In this document: in pieces, positions 9,092 through 16,676 of the stretch | How the letters are laid out: every line of letters begins with the position of its first letter | Numbering within the stretch: the first letter of the stretch is position 1 | Source: an uncultured Desulfovibrio sp. | GTDB taxonomy: Bacteria > Desulfobacterota > Desulfovibrionia > Desulfovibrionales > Desulfovibrionaceae | Direction of reading: 5' to 3' | Assembly (NCBI RefSeq): GCF_944324525.1 | Contig: NZ_CALUWS010000011.1 | Span: forward strand, 1-63,026 | DNA: 63,026 nt | Made by a program: the position numbers and the translations under genes | Notes under the pieces: model-generated | Databases searched by the model: none | What the model was told of the DNA's origin: nothing | Seen by the model: only the letters and a program-made list of their open reading frames with translations

Positions 9092-9964
9092 ATGCAGGAG
9101 ATTCGGAAAGTCATCATTCCCGTGGCCGGATGGGGTACGCGTTCTTTGCCCGCGACCAAGAACATCCCCAAGGAAATGCTGCCCATCTACAATAAGCCCG
9201 TCATCCAGTATGTGGTGGAAGAGGCCCAGCGGGCCAATATCCAGGACGTGATCTTCGTGACCAACCGGGACAAGAACGTCATCGAGGATCATTTCGACTA
9301 CAATCTGCAACTGGAAAGCGTGCTGGAGCGCGCCGGCAAGCTGGACAAGCTGGCCGAAGTGCGCAAGGTGGCGGAGATGGTCAACATCATGTCCGTGCGC
9401 CAGAAGAAACAGCTGGGGCTGGGGCATGCCGTCATGTGCGCGCGGGAGCTGGTGCGCGGCGAGCCCTTTGCCGTCATGGTGGGGGATGACCTCATGTTCA
9501 GCGGGGTCCCCGGCATCCGGCAGCTCATCGATGTGGCCATGGCCGAAAAGATGCCGGTCATCGGCGTCATGGAAGTCCCGTGGGAAAAGGTGAGCCGCTA
9601 CGGCATCATCCAGGGCGAGGAAGTGAGCCCCGGCGTCTATCGCGTGCAGGATATGGTGGAAAAGCCCGCCCGCGAGGATGCCCCCTCCCGTCTGGCCATC
9701 GTGGGCCGCTATGTGCTGACGCCGGATATCTTCGATCATCTGGACAAGGTGCAGCCCGGCCACGGGGGAGAGATCCAGCTCACCGATGCCCTGCGCACGC
9801 TGGCCCAGGAGCGCGGCATGATGGCCGTGCGCATGGCGGGCATGCGCTTCGATGCGGGCGACTGGTCGGAATTCCTCTCCGCCAATATTTATTTCGCCCT
9901 GCAGGATGAAGACCTGCGCTACGAGCTGCTGGCCCAGCTCAGGAAATTCGTCCAGTTCCAGTGA
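9092..9964 (+). CDS. galU: UTP-glucose-1-phosphate uridylyltransferase
   Basis: GalU forms UDP-glucose from UTP and glucose-1-phosphate for glycans. The 290-residue product has the nucleotidyltransferase signature AGWGTRSLPATKNIPKEM at the N-terminus, the VGDD metal site near residue 131, and VEKP and GEIQLTDAL motifs. The ATG at 9092 is preceded by GGGAGAAAGG. It is the last gene of the ftsH operon; a strong terminator follows. Confidence 0.96.
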   Translation: MQEIRKVIIPVAGWGTRSLPATKNIPKEMLPIYNKPVIQYVVEEAQRANIQDVIFVTNRDKNVIEDHFDYNLQLESVLERAGKLDKLAEVRKVAEMVNIMSVRQKKQLGLGHAVMCARELVRGEPFAVMVGDDLMFSGVPGIRQLIDVAMAEKMPVIGVMEVPWEKVSRYGIIQGEEVSPGVYRVQDMVEKPAREDAPSRLAIVGRYVLTPDIFDHLDKVQPGHGGEIQLTDALRTLAQERGMMAVRMAGMRFDAGDWSEFLSANIYFALQDEDLRYELLAQLRKFVQFQ

Positions 9965-9985
9965 TGTCCCCTGCGGGGGGATCGT

Positions 9986-10025
9986 GGCGGATACCGTCGT
10001 CAGCAGTGACGGTGTCCGCCTTTTT
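9986..10025 (+). terminator. Terminator of the ftsH-galU operon
   Basis: GGCGGATACCGTC pairs with GACGGTGTCCGCC (one mismatch) across a 9-nt loop, followed by TTTTT. It begins about 20 nt after the galU stop. Confidence 0.85.
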
Positions 10026-10147
10026 CATCGTGTGGAGCGGGGATGCGTCCATATGTATGGCGCGTCCATGAAGCCGTTCCCCCGTCAGCCATTGGCGGGG
10101 ACGTTCGCAGCCCTTGCCGTCGGGAACGTCCGCCGCGTCCAGGAATG

Positions 10148-12511
10148 ATGTTCGCCCATATTGCCCTGTTCAGTCCTCCCTACACGACGCTGACCTATGA
10201 ACTGCCGCCATGCTTTCCCGCCGCCTTCTGGCAGCCGGGCCTGCGCGTGGCCGTGCCGCTGGGTCGGGGAGCCTTGCGGGCGGGCGTGCTGCTGGGGACG
10301 GAAACGGCTGTCGCGCTGCCGCCGGGCGTGACCTGCAAGCGGCTGGCCTGGCCGCTGGAAACGACGCCCCTGCTGTCCGGAGATCTGCTGGCCCTGGCGC
10401 GGGATCTGGCTTCGCGGCAGGGGCTTGGCGTCGGCAGCGTGCTGGGTCACGTGCTGCCGCAGGGCCTGCGCCTGACGCGCATCCGTCTGCGTGAACTCGG
10501 CGGTGAGGCGGCGGTCCTCCGGGAGGGCCGTACCTGGAGCCTGCACGACATCTGCGCCGCGCCGGAAGCGGAACAGGCACGACTGGCCGAAGCCCTGCTC
10601 AACGGCCGGGCCCGCCTGCTGCCGCCGGGAACGGACGCGGCCGAAGAAGAGCGCTGCCGCCTGCTGACGGATCCCCCGTGGCCGGTACGCCCCTCGGCGG
10701 CCCGACAGATCGCGATACTTGACCTCCTGCATGAGCGGGGCAGCGTCAGCCGGCGTCAACTGGCCCGCGACCTGCCCGGTTCCGCCGCCGCGCTGCGCGC
10801 GTTGCTGACCGCCGGGCTGGTGGAGCTCGTGCAGGCGGCGGATGAAGACCGCGAGGGGGAAGAGCTCTTGCCGCCGCCCCCGGCCCCCTTTGCGCTCAAT
10901 GCCGCCCAGCAGGCCGCCCTGTCGGACATGACCGGCGCGCTGGATGCGGCGCAGCCCGCCACCCGCCTGCTCTACGGCGTGACCGGCAGCGGCAAGACGG
11001 CCGTCTATCTGGAACTGGCGCGCCATTGCCTTGCGCACGGGCGCAGCGTCCTTCTGCTGGCTCCGGAAGTGGCGCTGGCCCACAAGCTGCGCCGCGACGC
11101 CGCTCAGGTGCTGCCCCATGTGCCGGTCTACCTTTACCACGGCTATCAGACGCCCCGGCGGCGGGAGGAACTGTTTCGGGCCTTGGCCCGGCATGACGGC
11201 CCCTGTCTCGTGGTGGGCACGCGTTCCGCCCTCTTCCTGCCGCTGCCCGATCTGGGCTGCGTGATCCTGGATGAGGAGCACGACACCTCCTTCAAGCAGG
11301 ATGAGGGCCTGCCCTATCAGGCCAAGGAAGTGGCCTGGTTCCGGGTGGGGCTGCGCAAGGGCCTGCTGGTGCTGGGATCGGCCACGCCGGACATCAAGAC
11401 ATTCTATGCCGTGGAGCAGGGGAAGCTTGCCATGCTGTCCCTGCCGCAGCGCGTGGGAGGACGGCCGCTGCCGCCGGTGGAACTGGTGGACATCGGGCCG
11501 CTCTCCTGCCGTCCGCAGGACAGCGGCCTGCTGGCCCCGCAGAGCGAAGCCGCCCTGCGCGAGGTCGTTGCGCGCGGGGAGCAGGCCGTCGTGCTGCTCA
11601 ACCGGCGGGGCTATGCGCCGCTCATGTTCTGTCAGGACTGCAAGAGCACGCTCAAGTGTCCGCATTGCCAGATCGGTCTGGCCTACCATAAGGGGCGGGA
11701 AAAGCTCGTCTGCCATTACTGCGGTTTCAGCCTGCCCTTTCCTTCCCCCTGTCCGTCCTGCAAGAGCATGAGTTTCCTGCCGCTGGGCGAAGGGACGGAA
11801 AAGCTGGCGGAAAGCCTGTCGGTGCTGGCCGGAGGGCCGGTGCTGCGGTTGGACAGGGACAGCACGCGCCGTCCCGGCCATATGGAGGAGATCCTTGCCG
11901 CCTTCGCCCGCCGGGAGTCGCCGTTGCTCGTGGGCACGCAGATGCTGTCCAAGGGGCATCACTTCCCCGGGGTGACGCTGGTGGTGGTGGCCGACGGCGA
12001 TCTGGGGCTGAACCTGCCGGATTACCGGGCCGCGGAGCGCACCTTCCAGCTGTTGGTGCAGTCGGCTGGGCGCGCCGGCCGCGGTGAGATGCCGGGCAGG
12101 GTGCTCATCCAGACGCGCGATGCCGCCCATTACTGCTGGCAGTATGTGCGAGAGGGGGATTACGAGGGTTTTTATGCAGAAGAGCTTGCCCGACGCCGCA
12201 AGTACGCCTATCCGCCCTTCGTGCGGCTGGCGCTGGTGCGGCTCTCCTTTGCCGTGGACGATGGCCGGGGCCAGGAACGACTGGGGGCCGCGGGCAAGCT
12301 GCTGCGCGAGGCGGCAGGCAGGGAGGGCGTTCGCCTGCTGGGGCCCGCGCCCGCGCCGCTGGCCGTCCTGCGCGGCCGTCGCCGCTTCCACTGCCTGCTC
12401 AAGGGGGCGGATTGGCGCGACATTCGGCAGGTCTTCGCGGCGCTGGTGCGGGACAAGGAGGCCGTGCATCTGCGGCCCTTCCTGGATCTCGATCCGGTCA
12501 ACATGTTGTAA
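10148..12511 (+). CDS. priA: Primosomal replication helicase PriA
   Basis: PriA restarts stalled replication forks by recognising the fork and loading the replisome. The 787-residue product has an N-terminal DNA-binding region, a helicase core with GVTGSGKT (Walker A) and a DEEH box, and a zinc-binding region with eight cysteines (CQDC, CPHC, CHYC, CPSC). The helicase C-terminal motifs (VGTQMLSKGHHF, SAGRAGRG) are present. I chose the second of two adjacent ATGs because AGGA lies just upstream. It is an apparent single gene between two terminators. Confidence 0.95.
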   Translation: MFAHIALFSPPYTTLTYELPPCFPAAFWQPGLRVAVPLGRGALRAGVLLGTETAVALPPGVTCKRLAWPLETTPLLSGDLLALARDLASRQGLGVGSVLGHVLPQGLRLTRIRLRELGGEAAVLREGRTWSLHDICAAPEAEQARLAEALLNGRARLLPPGTDAAEEERCRLLTDPPWPVRPSAARQIAILDLLHERGSVSRRQLARDLPGSAAALRALLTAGLVELVQAADEDREGEELLPPPPAPFALNAAQQAALSDMTGALDAAQPATRLLYGVTGSGKTAVYLELARHCLAHGRSVLLLAPEVALAHKLRRDAAQVLPHVPVYLYHGYQTPRRREELFRALARHDGPCLVVGTRSALFLPLPDLGCVILDEEHDTSFKQDEGLPYQAKEVAWFRVGLRKGLLVLGSATPDIKTFYAVEQGKLAMLSLPQRVGGRPLPPVELVDIGPLSCRPQDSGLLAPQSEAALREVVARGEQAVVLLNRRGYAPLMFCQDCKSTLKCPHCQIGLAYHKGREKLVCHYCGFSLPFPSPCPSCKSMSFLPLGEGTEKLAESLSVLAGGPVLRLDRDSTRRPGHMEEILAAFARRESPLLVGTQMLSKGHHFPGVTLVVVADGDLGLNLPDYRAAERTFQLLVQSAGRAGRGEMPGRVLIQTRDAAHYCWQYVREGDYEGFYAEELARRRKYAYPPFVRLALVRLSFAVDDGRGQERLGAAGKLLREAAGREGVRLLGPAPAPLAVLRGRRRFHCLLKGADWRDIRQVFAALVRDKEAVHLRPFLDLDPVNML

Positions 12512-12634
12512 CGGCGTGCGGGCCGGACAGCGGAAAGTTCTGGATAACACGCTGTATCTCCAGTAAAAAAACATCATGGCCAAGGGGGCTGTCCACGCGT
12601 CCGGCAGGGCAGGCCGCCCGCGCCGTTATTTCCG

Positions 12635-12662
12635 TTGACAAGATGACAACTTTAAGTAAGAC
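12635..12662 (+). promoter_or_regulatory. Possible promoter of the outer-membrane gene
   Basis: A perfect TTGACA (12635-12640) lies 16 bp before TAAGAC (12657-12662). The -10 is poor, so the exact element is uncertain. Confidence 0.35.
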
Positions 12663-12705
12663 TTTAACTTTCGGTGCACCAGAAAACCTTTTTGGAGGAA
12701 AGAAC

Positions 12706-13365
12706 ATGAAACGCACCCTTGTTGCCCTGTTTCTGCTTGCCGTGCTGGCCATGCCCGCCCTGGTCAAGGCGGAAGGCATGTACCTTGCTCCCAAGTTCCT
12801 GATGAGCATCCAGAACACGGGGACGACTCAGCGTAGCGGCGGCCTTGCCGGTTCCGGCATCAGCGAGTACTCGCAGTTCACCCTGGGCGGCGCGCTGGCC
12901 GCGGGCTACGACTTCTGGCCCATGCATATGGTGCCGCTGCGTGCGGAACTGGAATTCGCCTTGCGCGGCAACAGCGAGACCTCGTGGGAAGGCAATCTCG
13001 GGGGCGTGAAGGGCACCTGGAACCAGTCCACCCTTTTTGCCAACCTGTACTGGGACATCCACAACGATTCCCCCTTCACCCCCTGGATCGGCGCCGGTCT
13101 GGGCCTTGCCTTCACCTATGCCGGCTATGACGTGCATTACGGCGGCACCAACATGTCCATGGATGACCGCTTCACCAACTTCGCCTGGAACGTGGGCGCC
13201 GGCGTGGCCTACAACGTCAATGAGAACTTCACCATCGACGCCGGCTACCGCTATGTGGACTTCGGCTATAACGAAGTGAGCGGCAGGGCCGACGGCCGCA
13301 AGTACGAAGTGGGCGTCCGTCCCTACAACCACGAATTCATGGTCGGCCTGCGCTTCGGCTTCTAA
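12706..13365 (+). CDS. Outer-membrane beta-barrel protein
   Basis: The 219-residue product has a clear Sec signal peptide (cleavage probably after VKA, near residue 22) and then alternating aromatic/hydrophobic strands typical of an eight-stranded OmpW/OmpX-like barrel. It ends in phenylalanine (GLRFGF), the usual C-terminal signal for barrel assembly. Strand-like blocks include FTLGGALAAGYDF, WIGAGLGLAFTYAGYD and FTIDAGYRYVDFGY. A strong GGAGGAAAG ribosome site precedes the start. Its ligand or pore role is not evident. The TAA stop lies within the CTAA that begins element D. Confidence 0.85.
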   Translation: MKRTLVALFLLAVLAMPALVKAEGMYLAPKFLMSIQNTGTTQRSGGLAGSGISEYSQFTLGGALAAGYDFWPMHMVPLRAELEFALRGNSETSWEGNLGGVKGTWNQSTLFANLYWDIHNDSPFTPWIGAGLGLAFTYAGYDVHYGGTNMSMDDRFTNFAWNVGAGVAYNVNENFTIDAGYRYVDFGYNEVSGRADGRKYEVGVRPYNHEFMVGLRFGF

Positions 13366-13517
13366 AGCGGATTCGCAGGGAAATTGTGTCCAATTTCCCT
13401 GCTGACGCTGCTCTCCCACTACGGAAAAGCGTGGTTTTTCCGTGTGCTTGGTTGAGGGGAGTCGCCCTCGCGACTACCAGAGCAATCCACATTTTCAATG
13501 GGAAATTGCTCTAGCCG
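13362..13517. repeat. Element D: repeat with CTAR ends
   Basis: The element runs from CTAAAGCGGATT to AAATTGCTCTAG; these ends are imperfect inverted repeats. Inside, a perfect 12-bp hairpin (13375-13386 with 13391-13402) and a second hairpin-rich part are seen. The left CTAA is the stop codon of the outer-membrane gene. No gene is seen in it. Confidence 0.55.
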
Positions 13518-13536
13518 GCAGACCAGGCTATTCTTT

Positions 13537-13573
13537 ACAGGGGCCTGTCCCGTTCGTCGGGGCAGGCCCCTGT
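13537..13573. terminator. Strong GC hairpin, possible terminator
   Basis: ACAGGGGCCTGTCCCG pairs with the facing arm ending CAGGCCCCTGT around a TTCG tetraloop. The T-tract is weak (TCGTTT), so termination strength is uncertain. Confidence 0.5.
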
Positions 13574-13642
13574 CGTTTGGAGAAGAGAGAGCTTTCCCGG
13601 CCGGGAGCATGGCAGGGCGGCAGCCGCAGCCCGTCGAGCAGG

Positions 13643-13672
13643 AAAAAAGGCGGCCACGCCGTCGTGACCGCC
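13643..13672 (-). terminator. Terminator of the left tRNA-Leu copy
   Basis: On the minus strand GGCGGTCACG and CGTGGCCGCC form a 10-bp stem (one G-U) with loop ACGG, then six T residues. An identical copy follows the right tRNA. Confidence 0.8.
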
Positions 13673-13680
13673 TGTCTTTC

Positions 13681-13766
13681 TGGTACCGGGAGCGAGACGT
13701 GAACTCGCAAGGTGTTGCCACCGGCGGATTTTGAGTCCGCTGCGTTTACCAATTCCACCTCCCGGC
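13681..13766 (-). pseudogene. Degenerate tRNA-Leu(CAA) copy
   Basis: This 86-nt copy matches the tRNA-Leu at 16362-16448 except for two changes: the U at position 8 is deleted (GCCGGGAGG instead of GCCGGGATGG) and the T-loop reads UUCACGU instead of UUCAAGU, losing A58. Both positions are near-universal and needed for tertiary folding. The anticodon stem, acceptor and CCA remain. It is therefore probably a non-functional duplicate at the island edge, though residual expression cannot be excluded. Confidence 0.75.
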
Positions 13767-13778
13767 AGGGGGGCGCCT

Positions 13779-13857
13779 CTGGAGCATTTTCCGTGTGAAA
13801 CGCGGGGCGTTCCAAATCATACGGTTTATCGTTTCACGGAAAAAATGCGGTTTTTCC
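13779..13857. repeat. Family A element, half copy (A6)
   Basis: It starts with GGAGCATTTTCCGTGTGAAACGC and stops after the central TTTTTCC, exactly at the left island border. The missing half shows that the island junction fell inside the element. Its DNA encodes the last eight residues of the adjacent membrane protein. Confidence 0.75.
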
Positions 13858-14299
13858 ACTTTTTTATAATGATAATGATCTTTAATACAAGAAAAAATAT
13901 GCAGCCAATCACCATAAATAATAATGCCATGTCAGCGACATCACTTATCATATTTACTATATTAAGATGCTCGTATACAGCGGGAGGAAATATCATGTTG
14001 AAATTTTCTATATTGTATCCATATAAAGTTCCATTGATAACAATATAGCAAATAAATATATTAACGAACATTATATATAGAAAATATATATTTTGGCGGA
14101 AGGAAAAAAATAATGAAACTATAAAATAAATTATTATGGCTGTATCGCGCATATTGCTATAAAAAAGAAAAGATGTATATAGATTTATGAGGGCTAGTAT
14201 ATAAATAAATGTATTATAACGGGTTGTTTTTTTATGAAAAGGAAGTGTCAAGTTTGCCATTATGAAAAAAAATAGCGTGATATATTCATTTCTTAACAT
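13826..14299 (-). CDS. Small polytopic membrane protein, putative immunity protein
   Basis: The 157-residue product is very hydrophobic, with about four membrane segments (roughly 27-48, 52-70, 73-92 and 123-146) and a lysine/isoleucine-rich tail. No family is recognised. It lies 24 bp downstream of the PAAR effector gene on the same strand, the usual place for a cognate immunity protein, and a membrane location fits protection from a periplasm-acting toxin; this role is inference. Codons are AT-rich, unlike all neighbours. The C-terminal residues RIFSVKR come from the chromosomal repeat, so the original C-terminus was probably replaced at the junction. The start could also be the ATG about 39 nt further in. 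Confidence 0.6.
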   Translation of the reverse strand: MLRNEYITLFFFIMANLTLPFHKKTTRYNTFIYILALINLYTSFLFYSNMRDTAIIIYFIVSLFFSFRQNIYFLYIMFVNIFICYIVINGTLYGYNIENFNMIFPPAVYEHLNIVNMISDVADMALLFMVIGCIFFLVLKIIIIIKKWKNRIFSVKR

Positions 14300-14323
14300 G
14301 TTGTTTTTTTATTGAAATGTTTA

Positions 14324-15568
14324 TTATTTTGTCCAAAGTTTTTTATTGTAAGCTCTCTGTATATGATATCCGTATTCCAAAATGTATTTTGCTTTGTGAG
14401 AATTATACAAGCTACTCACTGCAAGAATTGTCTTTGGTTCAGCTCTGATAAAAACTCTATGTAACATGAAACAGCCTTCCCTGACATTTATATCCTTGTT
14501 TTTTAAAGAGTCGCGTGTGATTCCCTTTGCGGAAAATAATTTCTTCCAATACTCAAAGTTGACATTCATAGGTCTAATAGATTTTGCTTCGATGTTTAAT
14601 GCTTCTGGAAACCTGTCATACCATCCATGTGTTGTTTCAATATAGCATATGGCATTTACAAGGTTAGTATTAAGATTGAATTCTTTTGCATATTTATGTA
14701 TATATTCTTGAACATCATCATTTTCTGCAAAAAATGGAAATTCGATCCAAGATGTTTCTGGATCTGAAGCGCTGCCATTTTCCACCAAGAAAGTCATCAT
14801 TATATTATGTTCTATAGACTCTTTCCGAGTCACAATAATAGGTAAATAGTGTTCATCGCCACTTAAGGTAATGTTACGACGAAACTTAGGATTGTTGATA
14901 TAGGGGACTGGCCCTAAGTTTTCTCCGGAAGGAGGCGTTGGCTCTATAATCAAAGTATAAGTTCCAGGGGGAAAATGACCAGCATACGCCTTTTCTCCGC
15001 TCAAAGGCTTCTGATAAATCATTGGGTAAACACTGACCTTGAATGGAAGGTATTCATTAAGGCGGCTATCCTCATTCTTTAAGTCAACATAGAACGCTGT
15101 TTTTACAGTCTTTGTCACGTCTTCAGCTTGCTTTTGTCTTTCTGCCTGAAACTGTGAAGAAGATGATCCCTCAGAATGACTAAATACTCCCCTAAGACTA
15201 TTAGGTATGACATCCGATTTAAACTGGTTTATCTTTTCGCAGATATCGTGGATTGAAGGATCTGAAAAGACGCTATCAATTCTTCCATCTTCACGTCGAA
15301 TCAAGCCTAATCTTTGTCTAGAAACTAATGTTGCACCACATGATGTACGTTGTCCCTCTATAGCATAAGATGAGCGATTGTCTGACTGATTTAATACATC
15401 TTCTTCGATTTTGTAAATGCCACCACATTGCGGGCAAAAAACAGAGTCACCAGAACGAGCACATCTTTCAAGGCTATATTGCATTTCACTGCTTGCAGTT
15501 ATAACTATTCCGCCGTGTGTCGTTGTATCTCCAAGAATGATGGGCTTGTTGAAATTATGCATAAACAT
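14324..15568 (-). CDS. PAAR-domain effector with lysozyme-like C-terminal domain
   Basis: The 414-residue product begins with a PAAR domain (about 8-95: ILGDTTTHGG, GDSVFCPQCGG, TSCGATLVSRQR), the tip protein that caps a type VI secretion VgrG spike. A charged linker and a beta-rich middle region (about 130-265) follow. The C-terminal domain (about 280-414) contains ICYIETTHG with Glu311, then MNVNFEYW, a helix with REGCFMLHR, and SSLYNS..YGYHIQRAY. This pattern resembles lysozyme/transglycosylase-like T6SS toxin domains I recall from enterobacterial PAAR proteins; peptidoglycan cleavage is inferred. The gene is AT-rich and sits in the tRNA-Leu island, directly upstream of a putative immunity gene. 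No T6SS structural gene is in the window. Confidence 0.8.
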   Translation of the reverse strand: MFMHNFNKPIILGDTTTHGGIVITASSEMQYSLERCARSGDSVFCPQCGGIYKIEEDVLNQSDNRSSYAIEGQRTSCGATLVSRQRLGLIRREDGRIDSVFSDPSIHDICEKINQFKSDVIPNSLRGVFSHSEGSSSSQFQAERQKQAEDVTKTVKTAFYVDLKNEDSRLNEYLPFKVSVYPMIYQKPLSGEKAYAGHFPPGTYTLIIEPTPPSGENLGPVPYINNPKFRRNITLSGDEHYLPIIVTRKESIEHNIMMTFLVENGSASDPETSWIEFPFFAENDDVQEYIHKYAKEFNLNTNLVNAICYIETTHGWYDRFPEALNIEAKSIRPMNVNFEYWKKLFSAKGITRDSLKNKDINVREGCFMLHRVFIRAEPKTILAVSSLYNSHKAKYILEYGYHIQRAYNKKLWTK

Positions 15569-15706
15569 TTTGCTATCCTCATAAGTTCAGAATTTGATAA
15601 TTGCCATTAAAGCTAGCAATCATGCAAGTCTCTCTAGGAGTTCTTAATGTATTATAATTTCAATTGCTTGCTCTATTTTATATTTGTTAATGGTAAGAGA
15701 GTCCGG
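15569..15706. other. AT-rich upstream region of the PAAR gene
   Basis: This stretch is AT-rich and probably holds the promoter of the effector gene, but no clear -35/-10 pair stands out. Confidence 0.3.
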
Positions 15707-15889
15707 TCAGCACTCAAAGAGGTTTTCGTCAAGTATTTTAATTAGTATATCTCGATCTGGAAAACAATTCAAGAGCGCCAAAATGACATCTGGCAAAGCT
15801 CTCCATACTCCAGCCAAAACCATACACGATTGTCCTGCAATATTCCAGCGTAGGGGTAGTTTCGGAGTATTTTTATCAATGATTCTCTG
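15707..15889 (-). pseudogene. C-terminal remnant of an unidentified gene
   Basis: About 60 codons remain open on the minus strand, ending at a TGA at 15707. The frame reads like a real protein end (LPLRWNIAGQS, AGVWRALPDVILALL, ILIKILDENLFEC) but has no start of its own and is cut by a stop at 15890-15892 near the GC-rich flank. It is AT-rich like the rest of the island, so it is probably cargo truncated at the right border. Family not recognised. Confidence 0.4.
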
Positions 15890-16060
15890 CTAAATAGCGT
15901 TGAAACTCTACACCGAACCGTAGCCCGCGAAACGTTCTCGTTGCCGAGCCTCCGAGGCTTACGGAAATCGAGAGCAGAGACAAAAAACGGAAAAAAAGTT
16001 TCGCGGAGCGAAGCCAAACGAAGCGCAGCTCTCACGAAGGCACAAAGCGCTTCGGCGGGC
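15890..16060. other. Right border zone of the island with hairpin fragment
   Basis: Composition changes from AT-rich to GC-rich near 15900. The stretch 15932-15978 resembles the tandem hairpin repeats at 291-425, with AGCCT-CCG-AGGCT and the tail ATCGAGAGCAGAG. No gene is supported. Confidence 0.4.
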
Positions 16061-16261
16061 GTGCCGTCGGAGCGCGGCGTCCTGCTGCTGACGGTTCTCC
16101 CCTTTGCCATCGTGGCCGACACCACATGGCCGCTTTTTCATTGGGAGTCCTCCGTGTTGTCGCTGCAGAGCCTGCATGTTTCCCATAGGCTGCTGGCGGT
16201 GTGGACGCTGACCCTGCTCTGTCTGTTGACGGCCCGGCAGGAGCGCAGAGGCAGCCGTTGA
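16061..16261 (+). CDS. Possible small membrane protein, uncertain
   Basis: A GTG-started frame of 66 codons gives two hydrophobic stretches (LLLTVLPFAIVA and LLAVWTLTLLCLL) and a basic tail. No convincing ribosome site is seen and no family is recognised. It may be a gene remnant next to the direct repeat. Confidence 0.25.
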   Translation: MPSERGVLLLTVLPFAIVADTTWPLFHWESSVLSLQSLHVSHRLLAVWTLTLLCLLTARQERRGSR

Positions 16262-16323
16262 CCCTTCCCGGCTGGCCCCGGCCGGGAGCATGGCAGGGCG
16301 GCAGCCGCAGCCCGTCGAGCATG

Positions 16324-16353
16324 AAAAAAGGCGGCCACGCCGTCGTGACCGCC
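16324..16353 (-). terminator. Terminator of tRNA-Leu
   Basis: On the minus strand a 10-bp stem GGCGGTCACG/CGTGGCCGCC with loop ACGG is followed by six T residues, 8 nt after the tRNA CCA end. Confidence 0.85.
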
Positions 16354-16361
16354 TGTCTTTC

Positions 16362-16448
16362 TGGTACCGGGAGCGAGACTTGAACTCGCAAGGTGTTGCC
16401 ACCGGCGGATTTTGAGTCCGCTGCGTTTACCAATTCCACCATCCCGGC
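16362..16448 (-). tRNA. tRNA-Leu (anticodon CAA)
   Basis: The 87-nt gene reads UUG codons. The acceptor stem GCCGGGA/UCCCGGU pairs fully with a G-U first pair, U8 is present, the anticodon stem-loop is GCGGA-CUCAAAA-UCCGC, a long variable arm (GGUGGCAACACC) marks a class II tRNA, the T-loop is UUCAAGU and CCA is encoded. This copy looks functional, unlike the one at 13681. Confidence 0.93.
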
Positions 16449-16463
16449 AGGGAGTGCGCCTCC

Positions 16464-16604
16464 GGAGCATTTTCCGTGTGAAACGCGAAGCGTTCCAAGG
16501 CATACGGCGTATCGTTTCACGGAAAAAATACGGTTTTCCGCTCACGTTGGGCAGGGCGGCACTGTACCGCCGCCTCGCCTTTTGCCAAGGCAAAATGCTT
16601 TAAC
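16464..16604. repeat. Family A element, full copy (A5)
   Basis: It runs from GGAGCATTTTCC to AAAATGCTTTAAC with the internal hairpins GGAAAAAATAC/GGTTTTCC, a GGGCGGC..GCCGCC arm pair and TTTTGCC-AA-GGCAAAA. It follows the intact tRNA-Leu on the plus strand. Confidence 0.8.
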
Positions 16605-16676
16605 AGGGCGAACTTGTCCATATTTTCCGAAAAGAGGATAAAAGTCAAGCACTGCCTGCGGCCGGCGCGGGCCGCG

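Larger units (their letters stand above)
13596..13857. repeat. Left 262-bp direct repeat flanking the island
   Basis: This is nearly identical to 16276-16539 and includes a terminator, a tRNA-Leu copy and the first half of a family A element. Homology starts at the CCGGCCGGGAGCATGG block and stops where AT-rich DNA begins. The pair brackets 2.4 kb of foreign-looking DNA, as expected of attachment-site or recombination repeats. Confidence 0.85.
13858..16275. mobile_element. AT-rich genomic island bracketed by tRNA-Leu repeats
   Basis: About 2.4 kb lies between two 262-264-bp direct repeats that each contain tRNA-Leu(CAA). Most of it (13858-15900) is strikingly AT-rich against the GC-rich chromosome. 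Cargo is a PAAR toxin-like gene, a membrane protein and a gene remnant. No integrase or transposase is present, so it cannot move alone; it may be the remainder of a larger island. Confidence 0.75.
16276..16539. repeat. Right 264-bp direct repeat flanking the island
   Basis: Near-identical partner of 13596-13857. It carries the terminator, the intact tRNA-Leu and the start of a complete family A element, so this side looks like the original chromosomal locus. Confidence 0.85.

Noticed and set aside
13860-13880. Fur-box-like ATAATGATAATGATC
   Set aside because: It lies inside the coding sequence of the membrane protein, where it encodes an isoleucine run, and the island is simply AT-rich.
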